In this document: in pieces, positions 1-10,639 of the stretch | How positions within the stretch are numbered: position 1 is the first letter of the stretch | Layout: every line of letters starts with the position of its first letter | Assembly: GCF_021462225.1 (NCBI RefSeq) | Contig: NC_061806.1 | Coordinates: 22,712,144-22,776,143, forward strand | DNA: 64,000 nt | Direction of reading: 5' to 3' | Source: Girardinichthys multiradiatus | Lineage: Eukaryota > Chordata > Actinopteri > Cyprinodontiformes > Goodeidae | Translations under genes and position numbers: made by a program | The notes under the pieces: generated by a model | Database searches by the model: none | What the model was told of the DNA's origin: nothing | The model's input: the letters and a program-made list of their open reading frames with translations, nothing else

Positions 1-34
1 GTCGTTCAGACTGTAATGCAAATTTTGGATATAG

Positions 35-46
35 GTTGCACAAGGG
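35..46. repeat. Left target-site duplication of the Rex3 insertion
   Basis: GTTGCACAAGGG is repeated exactly at 2235-2246, immediately outside the Rex3 tail. Confidence 0.85.
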
Positions 47-2234
47 TCTACTAGTCGATATCTCTCGACCTTCTGCACAAGCTCAGACATTCCTCCTTGA
101 ACCGCCACCTTAACGTGGTGGAGGGGTTTGAGTGCTCGAATAATCCTAGAGGCTATTTTGTCTGGGGCTTAAATGCCCCTGGTAGGGTCTCCCGTGGCAA
201 ACAGGCTCTAGGTGACAGGTCAGACAAAGAGCGGTTCAAGAACCCCTCATGACGACTACAAAATTGAGGCACGTGACGTCGCCCGGTACGGCGGAGCCGG
301 GGTCCGACCCTGGAGCCAGGCCAGGGGTCGGGACTTGTCGGAGAGCACCTGGTGGCTGGGTTGCTCCTCGCGGGACCCAACCGGGCCAAGTCCGAACGAG
401 AGACACAAGACCATCCCCCAGTGGGCCCACCACCTGCAGGGGTGAGAACGTCTGGCGAACCCCTTGGCCAGGGATGTATTCAACTCTCACCTCCGGGAGA
501 GCTTTGACCAGATTCCGAGGGATGTTGGAGACATAGAGTCCAAGTGGACCATGTTCTCCGCATCTATTGTCGATGCTGCTGCCCGTAGCTGCGGCTGTAA
601 GGTCTGCGGTGCCTGTCGCGGCGGCAATCCCCGAACCCGGTGGTGGACACCTGGCAGTAAGGGACGCTGTCAAGCTGAAGGAGTCCTGTCGGCTGTGGTT
701 GGCTTGTGGGACTCCTGAGGCGGCTGACGGGTACCGTGGAGCCAAGCGTGCTGCGGCCCGGGCGGTGGCAGAGGCAAAAACTCGGACTTGGGCAGAGTTC
801 GGTGAGGCCAAGGAGAAGGACTACCGGTTGGCCCCGAAGCAATTCTGGCAAACCGTCCGGCGCCTCAGGAGGGGGAAGCAGTGCTTCGCCAATCCTGCCA
901 TCATGCATTCCCTGGTGGAAACAAAGGCTGGGGACTCAGGGTTGGACTCTTTCATCACCCAGGCTGAAGTCACCGAGGTGGTTAAAAAGCTCCGCGGTGG
1001 CAGGGCTTCGGGGTTGGATGAGATCCGCTCTGAGTACCTCAAGTCTTTGGATGTTGTGGGGCTGTCGTGGTTGACACGCCTCTTCAACATTGCGTGGCGG
1101 ACGGGGACAGTGCCTTTGGATTGGCAGACTGGGGTGGTGGTCCCCCTACATAAGAAGGGTGACCGGAGGGTGTGTTCCAACTACAGGGGGATCACACTCC
1201 TCAGCCTCCCCGGTAAGGCCTACACCAGGGTATTTGAGAAGAGAGTACGGCCCTTTACTAGCGGCCATCCGATCTCTGTACAAGCGGAGTAGGAGTTTGG
1301 TTCGCATTGCCGGCACTAAGACGGACCTGTTCCCGGTTCATGTTGGACTCCGGCAGGGCTGCCCTTTGTCACCGGTCCTGTTCATAACTTTTATGGACAG
1401 GATTTCTAGGCGTAGCCAAGGGCCGGAGGGGGTCTGGTTTGGGGACCCTGAGGATTTCGTCTCTTCTTTTTGCAGATGACGTGGTCCTGCTGGCCCCATC
1501 TAGCCAAGACCTACAGCATGCACTGGGGCAGTTCGCAGCCGAGTGTGAAGCGGCTGGGATGAAGATCAGCTCCTCCAAGTCCGAGGCCATGATTCTCGAC
1601 CGGAAAAGGGTGGTTTGTCCTCTTCAGGTTGGAGGGGAGTTCCTGCCTCAAGTGGAGGAGTTTAAGTATCTCGGGGTCTTGTTCACAAGTGAGGGAAGAA
1701 TGGAGCAGGAGATCGACAGACGGATCGGTGCGGCTGCCACAGTAATGGGGGCGCTGTGCCGGTCCGTTGTGGTGAAGAGAGAGCTGAGCCGAAAAGCGAA
1801 GCTCTCGATTTACCGGTCGGTCTACGTTCCTACCCTCACCTATGGCCATGAATTTTGGCTCATGACCGAAAGAACGAGATCCCGGATATAAGCGGCGGAA
1901 ATGAGCTTCCTCCGTAGGGTGGCCGGGCACTCCCTTAGAGATGGGGTGAGGAGCTCGGCCCTGCGGGAGGGGCTCGGAGTAGAGCTGCTGCTCCTGCACA
2001 TCGAGAGGAGCCAGTTAAGGTGGCTCGGGCATCTATACCGGATGCCTCCTGGACGCCTTCCTGGCACGTCCCACCGAGAGGAGGCCCAGAGGATGGCCCA
2101 GGACACGCTGGAGGGACTATGTCCTTGGACGTCCCCCGGAGGAGCTGGAGGAGGTGTCTGGAGAGAGGGACGTCTCTGCTGAGTCTGCTGCCCCCGCGAC
2201 CGGTCCCGGATAAAGCGGAAGACGACGAATACGA
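47..2234 (+). mobile_element. Rex3: Rex3 non-LTR retrotransposon (RTE clade), internally deleted
   Basis: The copy is flanked by a perfect 12-bp direct repeat, GTTGCACAAGGG, at 35-46 and 2235-2246, which I read as the target-site duplication. The left part (about 90-440) resembles the Rex3 5' untranslated leader and the right part ends in the reverse-transcriptase C-terminus and short tail. Positions 1122-1141 and 1354-1374 match, from memory, the two widely used Rex3 PCR primer sites. The retained leader means the insertion arrived roughly full length and was later deleted internally: the leader jumps near 440 to the end of the endonuclease-RT linker, and a second deletion lies near 1250. 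Confident on family; boundaries rest on the duplication. Confidence 0.9.
567..2182 (+). pseudogene. Rex3 reverse transcriptase remnant
   Basis: Coding remnants lie in three frames. About 567-1250 carries the linker and the start of RT up to NYRGITLLSLPGKAY. The frame then shifts, and REYGPLLAAIRSLY and GLRQGCPLSPVLF follow to about 1440. It shifts again, and the catalytic box LLFADDVVLLA at about 1460-1495 opens the thumb region through KYLGVLFTSEG to 1890, where an in-frame stop occurs. The segment between the RT fingers and REYGPLL, which in this family carries the first catalytic aspartate (motif A), is missing. The apurinic endonuclease domain is also absent, so the copy cannot encode a working enzyme. 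Confidence 0.88.
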
Positions 2235-2246
2235 GTTGCACAAGGG

Positions 2247-3526
2247 CAAAGAAATCGGATTTGGGTCACTTCAAGCTGCAGTGTGAACGTAGCCTAAGTG
2301 GTTCAGCTCACAAATTATCAGATGCCCAGTGCTGAAGTTGGAACTGAAGTCACACTGTTTGGGGGTCACCTGAGAGTAGCTGCGTTGCTGTTATGCAGAC
2401 TGTGGGGAAGAAAGTGTTCTGATGACTTGAGGTCCTGGTCCTGATAGACCTGAACCTAGTGCCGGGGGGAAGGACAGAAAGATGTTTTGTCCAGGTTGAA
2501 AGATAGGTCTGCAGCATATTGTGCGACGAACTCTGCAGCTGTATACCAGTTGTTGACAAAAATGCACAGTCCTTCTCATGTTTTCCTCCCACAGTCATGT
2601 GTTTGGTCTGCCCTTTGCTGTGGAGTCTGGTGGCTACTCCCTGTACAGTCCAGTATGTTTTTAGTTAGTCATATTGTTGGAATAATGGAGACACAGAAAT
2701 TTTATACTCTTCCCATTCTAATGCCATCTATCTTGGTGAGAGACCCTGAGTTAGCCATGAAAAGACTGGATAGAACTGACTTAGGTGGATTGCCTTCTCC
2801 AATTTTGATGCAAAAGAATATCTCTGAATAATTTGTATAATTTATTTTTTAATATTGATTATATTGAAATATTTGACAACCCTAGTGTGTAATGTATGTG
2901 GTGATTTGTTCCTATAATGGCAGCAGTGTATTTGTGAGGGTGGGAGCTTTCTCTTGACAACAGAATGTGATTCAGTATGGGACACATTGTTATGTAGCAC
3001 CTGTTGGCAGTGTGGCTTGTATGAGCATTTTGTCTTTCATCTTCTCTCCTAAACAAAAATGACAATATGCCACTTTATTGCCCTGATTTTCTTGTGACTA
3101 CAACACTCAATCCATGTTGTTGATGCTGTAAAACATGCAGCAATGTTTAGGCCTTTTAGAGGGAGGACTCTGTACATAGTGTTTCAATTGCTAGAGTACG
3201 GTTCCCAGCGTGAGATATGTTTATGTAGAAGCAGCAATTACATTGTGAAAATGTAATTTCCAGGGGTGGAGGGGGTTGTTGAAGGAGGGGGTTGTTGAAG
3301 GGGCGGGCCGTCCCTCCTTTATAACTACAGGAGAAACACTAAATATAGAACCCAGAACTCCTCAAGTGGCATAGTTTTATCTTCATCTGGTTCAAATTCT
3401 TAAAAATCTATTAAGCACCTTTTGCTGTCTGATTATTAATTGACAAAATAGTTGACTGATTAATCGATTAGCAAAATAATCATTAGTTGTGGCCATAATA
3501 ATAATAATAATAAATGTAAAGCTGCA
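2247..3526. other. Unassigned non-coding stretch
   Basis: No gene is recognised. The sequence is AT-rich, with a TCGATTAG-type mini-palindrome near 3460 and a short ATA microsatellite at about 3497-3513. The ATCGATTAG/CATTAGTTG block near 3455-3495 resembles short repeats common in fish, but I could not assign it. Confidence 0.4.
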
Positions 3527-4020
3527 AGCAGCGTTGGGTGGCCCCTAGCAGCTTAGTGCCCCTCCGCCTTCACACCTTCAGTGAGCCTGCCACTCAATTC
3601 TTAAATCACCATGAGGTAGTGCTGTGAGCAAGCCTCGACATCAGTTTTGGTCAGTTTAAGTTCTTCTGCAATGAGAAGTCTTCAAAATTCTGCCAAAACT
3701 TGACCTTCATGATAGAGGCTATTGTCACTTTCTGTTTGGTGTGTGGCAAGGCATTATGAAAGACTAAGTCTAATATATAGAAAATGTCATTGGAAATTAT
3801 TATATTATTATTATAAGTTTGAAACTTTTACAGACTGTCATTGAGTGTCAATCTTAATAGTAACCTGTTGCTCTGTTTTTAGTGGGTGGGGCTAAAGTGA
3901 TGTCATCAATTTACCATACTGATGATAGTAGTGTTGAACAATTTGGTTAGTAAGCAACGATGAATCGAAAACTCATTGAGTGCCTGAAATATTCTGGAGG
4001 GGCGCAGTTGAGTCAAATTC
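3527..4020. repeat. Unclassified teleost-type interspersed repeat
   Basis: The block starting AAGCTGCAAGCAGCG followed by a C/G-rich stretch resembles, from memory, a repeat seen widely in fish introns. No coding capacity and no clear termini are seen. Confidence 0.35.
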
Positions 4021-4386
4021 CAATATAGTTAATTGAATTTAATTCAGTTTACTTCATTTATAAAGCGCAAATTCACAACATGTCGTCTCAAGGCACTTTA
4101 CAAGGTTAGTTGCAATTTTGTCTTACAGAGTCAAGTACATACATTCCAAAAGACCCTCATTGTTAAACAGTACAGTCCAACTCAGTTTATTATTCAAATT
4201 GGTTAGTTTTCTAAGGAGACCCAGCAGATTGCATTGTGTGATTACTTGCACCATTCACTCCTGGGTGAGCATGTAGCAACAGTGGACAGTTACTGGCAAT
4301 TTGTCATTGACTTTGCAGCAGTCCCTCATACAGCATGCATCAAGCGACAGTGGACAAAAATACTTCACTTTAACTGGAAGAAACCT

Positions 4387-5055
4387 CTAGCAGAACCAGG
4401 CTGTGTGTAAGAGGCCATCTGCCACAAGCAGGGTTTTGAGAGAACAGGGCATATACAAAAAAGAACAGAGAAGGACTGATCCAGGAGTAATTTCTATGGG
4501 AAAGAAAAGTATGATGGCAGTAGTAGCTCCTTCAGTGGCTTCATCTAGCAGAGAAAAACAGCTAAACTGAGTCAGTTTCCAAGTGTAAAGTATGAAATAC
4601 AGCACATGCAAGTAGTCACATCAAAAGCTTAGCCAATTGTTATGTTTAGGAGAGAGACATTTAGTTATTGGCACAGTAGCCCCCCCCCCCCCCTTGTTAT
4701 GTTGGGAGAGAACATAACATAAAGCTGGAACAACAGCAAATAATGCAAAATTGGAGAGTGGTAGGAGAATGTAGCTGAGTGAGAGAAAGTGGTCATTATG
4801 TTCTCAAGCAGCCTGAACCTGCCGCACTTACTAACTTTAATCAAGAAGGAAAGTTTTAAGCCTAGTTTTAAAGGTAGACAGGGTGTCATCAGGGTGTTAT
4901 CAGAGCCTAATAACTAAAAGATCTGCCTCCCATTCTACTTTTAGAAATTCTAGGATCCACCAGTAAACCTGCATGTCTGAAAGTGAAGTGCTCTGTTAGG
5001 AATATATGGAACAATCAGATCCGTGTATGATGGAGCTTGATTAAAAAGTGCTTTA
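4387..5055 (-). pseudogene. LINE A RT C-terminal remnant (part 2) and 3' UTR
   Basis: Minus strand at about 5055-4860 reads KALFNQAPSYTDLIVPY, continuing exactly the RT tail broken at 8580, then LPLKLGLKLSFLIK. Below 4700 the sequence is 3' untranslated region. A run of 15 C residues lies at 4680-4694. Confidence 0.68.
4680..4694. repeat. Poly-C tract
   Basis: Fifteen consecutive C residues are seen within the LINE A 3' region. Tracts like this are prone to length errors in sequencing. Confidence 0.9.
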
Positions 5056-5056
5056 T

Positions 5057-5692
5057 CTTGCCCATTTTCCACTGGCCCCACTTATCCCAGCTCCACTCCA
5101 CTCTGCGCCCCTCGCAAACATTTCCATCACTGTTTTGTCCATACTGGTACTTACTTTTTTCATCCGTGCTCCTGAGCAGGTACGGTCGGGATTAAGTAAG
5201 AACTATACATGACTTGACAACAGAATGATGTTCACTTTTTGGCCATGGGATGAAGAGGAATTAGGTTTTTGCCGAGGTAGTGCAGGGAAAGTTAATACAA
5301 CACAAGCGACTACAAAAATATTAAGCACAACAATGGCGGGGGCGAGTCAAACCAAAATATAATTTTACTATTTACAAATCATAAATCATGCCTGAAGGCT
5401 GAAAGAAAAAAAAAAAGGACTCCATGTCAGCTTTCTGAATTACATGCAGGCATGGCCCGCTGTATTTAATAACATCCTAAATTAGCTGATAACACATACA
5501 TTTTCCCCAAAATAATACTACCATGAAACAGTGTGTTTGGTTCGTAAATTTATTGATATTCTTTAAGTTATCTAGCCTGTGCAGCAGGTGGAGCCATAGC
5601 TTCAGCCGTCAGTGAGTCTATGGAAACACAAGGTTCCGTGCCGAGTAGAGCAGTGAAACCTTAATATAACACGTGGGAAAGGGGCATACGTG
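5057..5692. mobile_element. Possible non-autonomous DNA transposon in LINE A
   Basis: This block interrupts LINE A. Its ends, CCATTTTCCACTGG on the left and GAGCAGTGAAACC on the right, are loosely inverted, and the flanks CTTTATCT and CTTAATA are similar, suggesting an 8-bp target duplication as in hAT elements. There is no coding capacity. The class is a guess; that it is an insertion is well supported by LINE A resuming at 5695. Confidence 0.45.
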
Positions 5693-6258
5693 AGAATGAT
5701 TTAACAATTCTGGATTTAACAAGGAGTCAGTGAAGGGAAGCTGAAATAGAATCAGAATAAGAATTGGCTTTATTGCCAAGTTTGTACATACAAGCAAAAC
5801 ATTTGACCCTGGTACACTTTTGCTCTCAAAAATATAGAATATCTTTTTTTAAATGTACATATATACACAATTGACTTTATAATAGAATATAATGTGAGAT
5901 CCGTCCAAGTTAGCATGGTGTTGTTCTAGAAGTCTGACTGTCAGGTGTTCATCAGAGAAACAGCTTGGAGAAAGAAACTGTCTCTGTGGCGGCTGGTTTT
6001 GGGAAATGGCGCTCTGTAGTGCCGACCTGAAGGTAAAAGTCTAAACAGTTTATGTGCAGAGTGTGTGGGGTCTGCTAGCTGCCCTTTTTATGATCCTAGT
6101 CCTGTATAAGTCCTAGGTGGAGGGAAGGTCAGCCCTGATGATTCTCTCTGCGGACCTGATTGTTCGTTGCTGTTTGGACCTGTCCTCTTTAGCAAAATAG
6201 CCAAACCACACTTAATTATGGCAGTATATAAGATGACCAGCAGCTTCCGTGGAAGAAT

Positions 6259-7362
6259 TCACTTCTCGAGTTGCCTCAGGAAGTACAGTCTCTGCTGGGC
6301 CTTCTTCCGAACGTTGTCTATGTGTGAGGACCATCTAAGATTTTGAGAAATGGTGGTTCCAAGGAACCCGAAGTGGTCCACAGCAGGCGGTGTTTTTGAG
6401 GATGGTGGGGGGGTATGGGGGGGTGGTGTTCTCTGAAAGTCCATCATCATCTCCAATGTCTTGAGTGGGTTAAGTTCCAGGTTGTTCTGACCACACTAGT
6501 GTACCAGCCGGTCCACCTCCTGTCTGTATGCAGACTTATTACTGTCCTGGATCAGTCCAATAACGGTGGTGTCATCTGCAAACTTCAGAAGTTTCACAAA
6601 TTGGTCTGCTGAGGTGCAGTCATTTGTGTAGAGGGAAAAGTGGAGTAGGGAGAGAACACACCCCTGGGGGGGAACCAGTGCTGATGGTTCTTGTGCGGGA
6701 GAAGATGCTCCTCAGCTTCGCCTGCTGCTGACGGTCCTTCAGGAAACTGGTGATCCACTGACAGGTGAAGGCCGGTACTTTGAGCTGAATGAGCTTCTGG
6801 TGGAGGATGTTTGGGGTGGTAATGTTGAAGATGGAGCTGAAGTCCACAAACAGGATCCTTGCGTACATCCCTGGGTAGACAAGGTGTTGCAGGATGAAGT
6901 GTAGTCTCAAGTTGGCAGCATTATCTACCCAGTAGGCAAACTGTAGGGGGTCCAGAAGGGGGCCTTTGATGTCCTTCAAGTGCTTTAACACCAGTCACTC
7001 AAAAGATTTCATGACCACAGATTTCAGGGCGACTGGCCTGTAGTCATTTAATCGTGTGATGGGGGATTTCCTGGGTACTGGGATGATGGTGGAGTGTTTG
7101 AAGCAGGAGGGAACATCACAAATCTCCAGTTGGTTGGCTTTAAGGATAATGAGGAGACATTTTTGGGTCCTGAGGCCCTTTTTGTTTCAGGCTCTAAAAT
7201 GATCCTATTTACATCTACCCCTGAGATCCTTGGTGCAGGCAGGGGTTCTGAAGGTATGGGGGTGGTTGGTGTATGGCAAGAATTTGTGTATGAATGGGAT
7301 GTAAAGGAGTTGGGTTGAGGTGTGAACAGCTGCTTTTCATACCTGCAGTAGAAGCCATTCAA
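6259..7362 (-). pseudogene. LINE B reverse transcriptase remnant
   Basis: The minus strand shows KASGPKNV (linker), [12 protein letters not shown], then LKHLKDIKGPLLDPLQFAYW, motif A as ILFVDFSSIFNI (about 6860-6825), STGSPPGVCSLPTPLF (motif B region) and motif C as LLKFADDTTVIGLIQDS (about 6595-6545). It ends with GFLGTTISQNLRWSSHIDNV. An in-frame stop follows RQEVDRLVH, and several frameshifts are present. Confidence 0.78.
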
Positions 7363-7789
7363 CTGATTTGCCAGGTGAGGATTCTGTTCAGGGTTGGGGG
7401 AAGGTCTCCTTTAGGCAGTTAGGTTATTCAAAGCATTCCAAACACCTGAAGCATCTCCATGTGAGAAGCTTTTATTTAGCTTCTCACTGGAGCTTCTCTT
7501 CACTGCTTTGACCTTCTTGGTCAGTTTGTTCCTGGCCTGCTTATGCAGGGCCCGGACCCCACTGCTGAGCCTCTTCCTTATCCCTGAGCAGCTGCCTCAG
7601 ATGAGAAGTGAACCAAGGTTTACTGTTGTTGTATGTGCAGAAGGTCTTGGTCTGCACACACATGTATTCACAGAAACTGATGGATGATGTCACCACCTCA
7701 GTAACTTGGTTTGAATCTGTTTTTGAAACTTCAGCCACTAACCAGTCTGTACAAAGCAGGCCTGTAACATCTGCTTTGACTCATCAATC

Positions 7790-8375
7790 TACTTCTTAAC
7801 AGTCAGAATCACAGGTTTGAAAACTTTCAATCTCTGCCTGTAGGTTGGGATGAGGTGGACCAAAGAGTGGTCAGTGGTCAGTCCCAAAGCTGTCCTGGTG
7901 ACAGTATGATATGCATCCGTTAAAGTTGTATACCAGTGGTCCAGAGTGTTTTTTATTCCTGGTGGGACACTTAATATGCTGTCTGTATTTGGGAAGTTCA
8001 TTGGAGAGGTTTGCACTGTTAAAATCCCCAAGAACAATAATGAGACAGTCTGGATGTTTTTTCTCCACGTCTGTCATCAGCTAAGCCAGTTGTTTTTCAG
8101 CATCTGAAACGGAGCCTTGAGGGGGTATGTAGAAGCCAACCAGTACAAACGAGGACAACTCCCTTGGTGAATAAAACAGTTTAAAGTTTACGAGAAATAA
8201 CTCCAGTTCAGGACTACATGTCTTGTTCAACACTTTGATGTCTCTGCACCAACCTTCGTTTATATAAAAGCAGATTCCGCCTCCTCACCTTTTCCCGATA
8301 AGTCCGCTTTGCGGTCCTCCCTCTGAACAGCTGAAAGCATGGTATCAGAAGTGCGCCGTCCGGAGTGTTCTCACT
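7790..8375 (-). pseudogene. LINE B endonuclease remnant
   Basis: Minus-strand pieces read TPDGALLIPCFQLFRG, then ILGDFNSANLSNELPKYRQH-like sequence in overlapping frames (LIIVLGDFNSANLS at about 8040-8000) and TDHSLVHLIPTYRQRLK near 7840. GDFNSA and the SDH-equivalent TDHSLVH are the standard catalytic landmarks of LINE apurinic endonucleases. Frames change several times. Confidence 0.75.
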
Positions 8376-8379
8376 CACC

Positions 8380-8490
8380 CTGAAGACAGGGGTGCGCACC
8401 TTTAATCCACCTGGCAAATGTGCATTCCCTGGCCAACAAGATGGACGAAGTGCTTCTCCTCACCTGTAAAGTCCCCGACCTCTGTGGATC
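8380..8490 (+). other. Locally inverted segment of LINE B
   Basis: On the plus strand this reads HLANVHSLANKMDEVLLLTCK and then a DLCGSA-like stretch, the usual N-terminal start of this LINE's endonuclease. LINE B on both sides reads on the minus strand (5' UTR above 8490, endonuclease below 8375). The segment therefore appears inverted in place. Confidence 0.6.
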
Positions 8491-8579
8491 TGCCGAGACC
8501 TCCGAATGGTGGCAGAAAGCACCACAAAAACGTGGAGAAAACGAGAGAGCAAGAGGTAGCCATTAGGGTGCCATCTTGG

Positions 8580-9010
8580 ATTTGACATATTTGAGAAATA
8601 TGATCTCTCTAATTTAATCAGAACTCTTGCTGCACCATTTTGGATCAGCTCAATGTTTTCAACTGTTTTCAACAATTTTGTGGATATCCTGTATTACTAT
8701 AGTCCAGACTTGAAGTGACATGCATCGACTAGTTTTTTTCACTCCTAGACAGGATATTTCTAATTTTGGTAATATTCTGAAAGTGAAAAAAGGAAATCAT
8801 AGAAACCTGTTCAAACAATGTCCAAAAAGAACAGGCCAAATCAATGCCATCCACATTTATTGATTGACTAAGCAGTCTCTTTTTCAAAGATGGCAACTTC
8901 TGTAGCAGAAAATGTGAAGTCATCCAGGTTTTTATGTCTTCAATACATGCCTGTAGTCTCAACTGGTTGGATTCATCAGGATTTATGGATAAATAAAGTT
9001 GAGTATTGTT
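8580..9010 (-). pseudogene. LINE A RT C-terminal remnant (part 1)
   Basis: Minus-strand reading gives TQLYLSINPDESNQLR, IEDIKTWMTSHFLL and FHFQNITKIRNILS, then ELIQNGAARVL. These match the thumb and connection region that follows the YADD box in L2-type LINEs. The YADD position itself reads IPNN, so the catalytic box is lost. The frame stops abruptly near 8580, where LINE B is inserted. Confidence 0.72.
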
Positions 9011-9344
9011 AGGTATTATTTAGTCAACTCAGAGGTAAGAACGATACAGAGTCAGTTTTACTTGTAACAAGGGTAGCCCACTTTGCAGTGCAACTACAAA
9101 GTTTTGACACCCTATCTCTTTATTTATATGCTGTGGTCCAAACACAGTTCAACAGACGGTTCAGACAGGGTGTGTGTGTGTGAGAGACTGAAAGGACGCT
9201 GGTTCTCACGGGCCTCTGGTGTGTGTGTGTGTGTGTGTGTGTACAAATAGATAACGGAATCCCACACACCAGGGAGGACTGCACACAGGGAGAGCTGCAT
9301 ACCAGAGCATGATACACAGCAGAGTGCGAAAATATATTGCAAAT
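9011..9344. other. Unassigned insertion between LINE A parts with (GT)n
   Basis: This stretch replaces the LINE A RT core. It holds short GT runs near 9170 and a (GT)12 tract at about 9219-9242. No coding or transposon termini are recognised. Confidence 0.4.
9219..9242. repeat. (GT)n microsatellite
   Basis: About twelve GT dinucleotides in a row are seen. Confidence 0.95.
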
Positions 9345-9689
9345 ATTTCCTCAAAAGATTTTGATAAAAATGGAAGATTGGATTCTAATTCTAATAGAAT
9401 CGATTTAATTTATAAAGAATCCCATAAAGTCATTAGAGCTAAGGGAATGGATGGCTCAACAGAGCTATGACTCTGTAAGTTTAGCAACTGTACTAAAAAG
9501 AAACCAAAGATTATTCTTAATCTCTTCTTTTTATGGTAAGAAATAAGCTATTCTATCTTGACGAAGTGTCTTTTTACACAACTGTAGGCTATTTTTCCAG
9601 ATAAAGTAGGATTTCTCTAGCTGTATAGAGAGCCATTTTCTCTCCAATTTTCTTAACATTGTGCTTTTAAAATACACAGTTCTGAATTA

Positions 9690-10570
9690 AAACTAGGAAG
9701 CCAGTCTCCTATGAATAGTTACATTATTTTTCAAGGGGGCTACATTGTCTAATGCTCCACACAATGAGGAAGTAACACTATGAACAAGAAAATCAATTTG
9801 TGAAAGGGAAGAAATTGAATTATTGTCCTCCACTGTTTATTTTCTGTGATAATGGGGAAATTAGAAATGGAGCAGATTTTTAATGGTTGTTTCAGCATTG
9901 TCTCATAATGATTTATTATAATGACATTTTTTTCAAGTGTACTGTGCATGATTAAATTGAACTCAAAGGTTGTTAAAAAATGGTCGGACAGGACAGGGTT
10001 AATACTATTTCTTCACACTCAATGCCAGCACAAGATCCAGAGTACAAAGTCAAAAGTGGGGAGGTTTGTGACTGTTTTGAGCAAAGCCGGTCTAACATGA
10101 CATTAAAGGCTTTACTTAGGCCATCACTTTAATTGTCAACATGAATGTTAAAATCCTTAGTGAGCTTATCGGTATTTACCATTAAATCAGATAAGAAGTC
10201 TGAGAAATGATCTAAAAATTGAGAATAAGGGCCTGGTGGACAATCTAAAACAACAAACAAGTGGTTTTAGTCTTTTGCAATTTGAATGAGGAAAACTAAG
10301 GGTGAAACATCAAAAGAATTGTACCTATTAATTGGTCTGGGACCAATCAATAAATCAGACTAAAAGATGCTACTCCTCCTCGCTCAAACATTCGAGGTAT
10401 GTGAAAAAACAAAACTGAAGGAGTTGATGCATTTATGCAAGCATAATCCTCTTGGTGCATCCAGGTTTGTGTGAGACAAAAATAAATGAATCTGAATATA
10501 ATAAATTATGTCTTTAACAAAGTCTTTGAAGAGAGAGCTCTTATATTCAATAACCCACATTAAATGGGTT
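9690..10570 (-). pseudogene. LINE A endonuclease domain remnant
   Basis: Minus-strand translation around 10260-10135 reads VVLDCPPGPYSQFL, then DKLTKDFNIHVD, matching the PPGPY...GDFNIHVD region of LINE apurinic endonucleases with the GDFN motif decayed to KDFN. Frameshifts and stops follow toward 9345, where a LINE linker-like sequence ending in SSVEPSIPLAL is still readable. Confidence 0.7.
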
Positions 10571-10639
10571 TTTCTGTTCAGAGTTGCTTTTTTTTTATAA
10601 AGGTTTTATGCTTTGCTCCTTTTTAGATTCATTTTTTAC

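Larger units (their letters stand above)
5745..8577 (-). mobile_element. LINE B: L2/jockey-type retrotransposon inserted in LINE A
   Basis: On the minus strand the element starts with a 5' UTR at about 8577-8490 (AAGATGG... then CTCTCGTTTTCTCCACG). It continues through endonuclease (about 8375-7790), linker (about 7740-7050), RT (about 7050-6260) and a short 3' end near 5750. It lies exactly at the breakpoint of LINE A, so it is younger than A. Many stops and frameshifts make it inactive. Confidence 0.8.
4025..10570 (-). mobile_element. LINE A: decayed L2/jockey-type non-LTR retrotransposon, interrupted
   Basis: Read on the minus strand, the element runs from an apurinic endonuclease (about 10570-9690) through a linker (about 9690-9345) to the RT C-terminus (about 9010-8580), then the rest of the RT tail (about 5055-4700) and a 3' tail ending near 4025 with an AATT-rich repeat. 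The parts are colinear with one LINE once two insertions are removed: a small DNA element at about 5057-5692 and LINE B at about 5745-8577. The piece 5695-5742 belongs to LINE A and sits between the two. The RT core between 9010 and 9345 is lost. The L2/jockey label is from remembered family patterns. Confidence 0.75.
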
